From Cephalotus follicularis (lineage: Eukaryota; Streptophyta; Magnoliopsida; Oxalidales; Cephalotaceae), in NCBI GenBank assembly GCA_001972305.1, contig BDDD01000435.1:656365-720364 (forward strand): DNA of 64,000 nucleotides. Reading direction: 5' to 3'. Shown piece after piece: positions 61,869-64,000 of this stretch; the stretch's first letter is position 1; each line of letters opens with the position of its first letter. The notes beneath the pieces were generated by a model. That model was not told where the DNA came from. It did not search any database and was given only the letters and a program-made list of their open reading frames with translations. The position numbers were made by a program, and so were the translations under genes.

Positions 61869-62270
61869 AATAGAGAATATTCAAAGTTGCTTTATGGCTC
61901 AGAACGATGGTGAAAGTCTTGAAAGCCAGATACCATGATGCCATGACCAGACTACTAGGCAGAAGAACACTAGCTCCTACCAGAGAACATTCAAACTTGA
62001 AACTCCAGGGGGCAGGGAGATCCTCTAACTAAAAGCTGAGGACAAGTCCAAGGACACATATGCTACCAACTGCTTTTTCAAAGTTGTACAAATTCAAGTA
62101 TGTCAATAAGAATGAATTTTTTCTTATGATTGAATTTTTTCTCAAAAAAGTGCTTGGCAATCACAGTTCCAAGTCTGCAAGGGACCGGAGACCCAATGTT
62201 CATGTCCTTAAACTTCTGAACAGCCACCGATCAGCTCCCTCTACTAAGAAGCTTTATTATAAACATTTCT

Positions 62271-62660
62271 GAGAGGTCCTCCAGAGGACTATTCCGAGAA
62301 GCCTCCCAGGAGAGCATTCCGAGAAGTCCTTCAGAGGACTATTCTGAGAAGCCTCCCATGAGAGCATTCTGAGAATTCCTCCAGAGGACCATTCCCAGAA
62401 GCCTCCCAAGAGAGCATTTCGAGAGGTCCTCTAGAGGACTATTCCGAGAAGCCTCCCAGGAGAGCATTCCGAGAAGTACTCCAAGAGACTATTCTGAGAA
62501 GCCTCCCAGGAGAGCATTCCTAGAAGTCCTACAGAGGACCATTCTAAGAAGCCTCCTAGGAGAGCATTCCGAGAAGACCTCCAGAGGACCATTCCGAGAG
62601 GCCTCCCAGGAGAGCATTCTGAGAGGTCCTCCAGAGGACCATTCCGAGAAGCCTCCTAGA
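62271..62660 (+). repeat. 50-bp tandem array built from two alternating 25-bp monomers
   Basis: Nearly eight copies of an exact 50-bp period. Each copy is two 25-bp halves: one starts GAGAGGTCCTCCAGAGGA and the other GAGAAGCCTCCCAGGAGA. Both halves carry an inverted CCTC..GAGG core. Looser 24-27-bp relatives continue at about 62985-63130, and a similar array is at 19920-20045 in the first element. Confidence 0.9.
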
Positions 62661-63829
62661 GGAGTACCAGAGACGAAATGTAACACCTGCCCAAAAAGCA
62701 CCGCTAAAACGCATGTTCAGGTGCACTGTTGGAGAGCCCGGCCTATTGCACGGGTGCACGGCATGGCAGGACAGGATGCACTGCATGCATGTCATGGTAT
62801 GCTATAGTACATGCTTGTGGAGAGCTCAAATTCCCTGGAGAACGTATGCTTGGACGCGTGCCACGTTAGGGAGAGCTCTAGCGTTTAACGTTGTACGCCC
62901 GGGGTGCATGCATGTTCAGGAACATTACACTGGCGAATCCTCGGTACCTCGGCACCTCAGCACCAAAAGCCTCCCCATGAGGGGCAATAAAACCTCCTAC
63001 CAGAGGAGTAACGAAGACTCCCACCAGAGGAGCACTAAAGCCTCCCCCCAGGGGAGCAACAAAAGCCTCCCTCAAGAGGAGCACTAAAGCCTCCCCCCCA
63101 TCAGAGGAGCATTAAAGACTCTTTCCGAGGAGCACCTAACAGTACATAAACAAAAGACCTCTAAGGGGGAAAACTCGAAAATACTTCCAATGAAGCAATA
63201 AGACTCCCAAGGGAGCAAACACAGGTCGGCAACCCCATGGAAAATTGTCTGGCCAATTCAATATTGTGTCTTGAGACGCGAATCCATAAGAACTCGCAAC
63301 GATCAAATTCGTTGGACTGAGCGCTTTGAAACAAGTGTCCCTATATGGACTGCAAGCTCAGATAACCTGGTCTAGCATATAATGGACCAAACGAGATCCT
63401 GCTCGACAAACCCGTAAGAACTTGTCCGAGCAGACCTAAGACTTGGTCTGCGAACACATCAGAACTCGCAAAGACTAAGTGTTATTGCCTAAACATCTTT
63501 GAAATAAGATGTCCTAAGGGGACTAGGAAGTTTGCGTAATTCGGCCTGAAAATTGTAAGGCCAAAACTTAAAGTCTATGAAATAGACTAAGCTAAAATCC
63601 CCAAAGGGGACAATAACGCACAGAGGAAGCATCAATCCTATAACTTTCACTCAACTATCCTAAGGGAGTTAGAGGTACCGAAATGGAATTCAAGCATACA
63701 ACGCAGAAAATTAAAGAAGGTCCAAGGGGTCTAAATACTTCATTCATAATTAGAGAAGGTTACGAGCCACAGAGGGAAAATTACAAAAGCGCAAAAGCAA
63801 AAATCATTACAAGACAAAAGCAAAAAAGC
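62661..63829 (+). other. Spacer of the pol-less gypsy element
   Basis: Between the 50-bp array and the antisense frame. About 62690-62930 is GC-rich and not matched in the first copy. About 63230-63500 matches 20130-20400 of the first copy (GCAACGATCAA, GAACTTGTCCGAGCA). Confidence 0.5.
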
Positions 63830-64000
63830 TAAGGCTAGAGAGGATCTTCATGTTCATCCTCGGGCAAAGGAGCGCTGAAGGGATCGGTGGTTGGAGGTTG
63901 AGGAGCCGCTAGTTCCAAAGAGGAATCCAAGGCAGAATCCTAGGTTAAGACTACCAAGTCTAGTGTCCCGATGCTTGTTTCCCCGTCTTCCAGAGCAGAC
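63830..64000 (-). pseudogene. Antisense reading frame of the second gypsy copy, partial
   Basis: The - strand reads an acidic, proline-containing C-terminus (PQPPTTDPFSAPLPEDEHED) in the same place and orientation as the antisense frame at 20706 in the first copy. It runs out of the window. Confidence 0.45.

Larger units (their letters stand above)
59961..64000 (+). mobile_element. Tat-type gypsy element lacking pol, runs past the window
   Basis: An LTR tail ending GCATCAACA at 59999, PBS TGGCGCCGTCTGTGG from 60002, a gag region (60045-61868), then only a short tail of pol (about 61950-62040, where the end of integrase would be), a repeat-rich spacer, and the C-terminal part of the antisense frame at the window edge. 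It is related to the element at 12600-21290 in every part. Most of pol is absent, and a few further interruptions lie in gag. The LTR upstream of the Pack-MULE was not recognised. Confidence 0.78.

Noticed and set aside
62271-63130. CRISPR-like spacing of repeats
   Set aside because: Units are directly tandem without unique spacers, in a plant retroelement.

Overview
This is nuclear DNA from a flowering plant, probably a eudicot. The evidence is AT-rich intergenic DNA, multi-exon genes with GT..AG introns, an AHL transcription factor, an ARID-HSP20 gene, and a heavy load of plant transposons (Ty3/gypsy of the Tat type, Ty1/copia, CACTA, MULE, hAT, non-coding LTR elements). I cannot name the species. 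Host genes are few; the window is mainly a nest of transposable elements whose ends and target-site duplications (TSDs) can be read directly.

Layout. 1-3.9 kb: a 190-bp tandem duplication, an imperfect repeat tract and otherwise unassigned DNA. 3.9-7.5 kb: ten in-phase C-terminal exons of an ARID/HSP20-domain gene on the + strand. 8.3-12.3 kb: two MULE-type MITEs with 9-bp TSDs and two solo LTRs with 5-bp TSDs, one of them inside exon-like DNA. 12.6-21.3 kb: a broken Tat-lineage gypsy element with a hAT element in its 5' LTR and an antisense reading frame behind pol. 21.3-23 kb: remnants of a second gypsy element. 23-27.8 kb: a broken copia element. 28-33.6 kb: AT-rich DNA with MITEs. 33.7-34.6 kb: an intact single-exon AHL27/AHL29-like gene on the - strand. 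35.5-42.3 kb: a 6.8-kb non-coding LTR retrotransposon with both LTRs, PBS, PPT and TSD, lying under 1 kb upstream of the AHL gene. 44.0-52.4 kb: a CACTA remnant carrying a plant Transposase_24-like gene, into one exon of which a second, 6.2-kb CACTA element has inserted. 53.3-56.5 kb: a hAT element split by a 2.6-kb solo LTR. 58.7-60 kb: a Pack-MULE. 60-64 kb: a gypsy relative of the first one that retains gag but lacks nearly all of pol; it runs off the window.

The most interesting content is two captured host genes. The inner CACTA element (44760-50992) carries seven exons, with introns, of an M48 metallopeptidase resembling plastid PGM48, including HELGH. The Pack-MULE (58707-59951) carries a very GC-rich, intron-free 251-codon frame made of the N-terminal half of a UNC93-like membrane protein fused to its own terminal inverted repeat.

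I saw no CRISPR array, bacterial-type operon, rRNA or tRNA gene. I found no evidence for an entirely new kind of system; the novelty lies in gene capture, nesting and family-specific repeats. Exon edges were placed by eye from splice signals, phase and remembered family sequences, without any database search.
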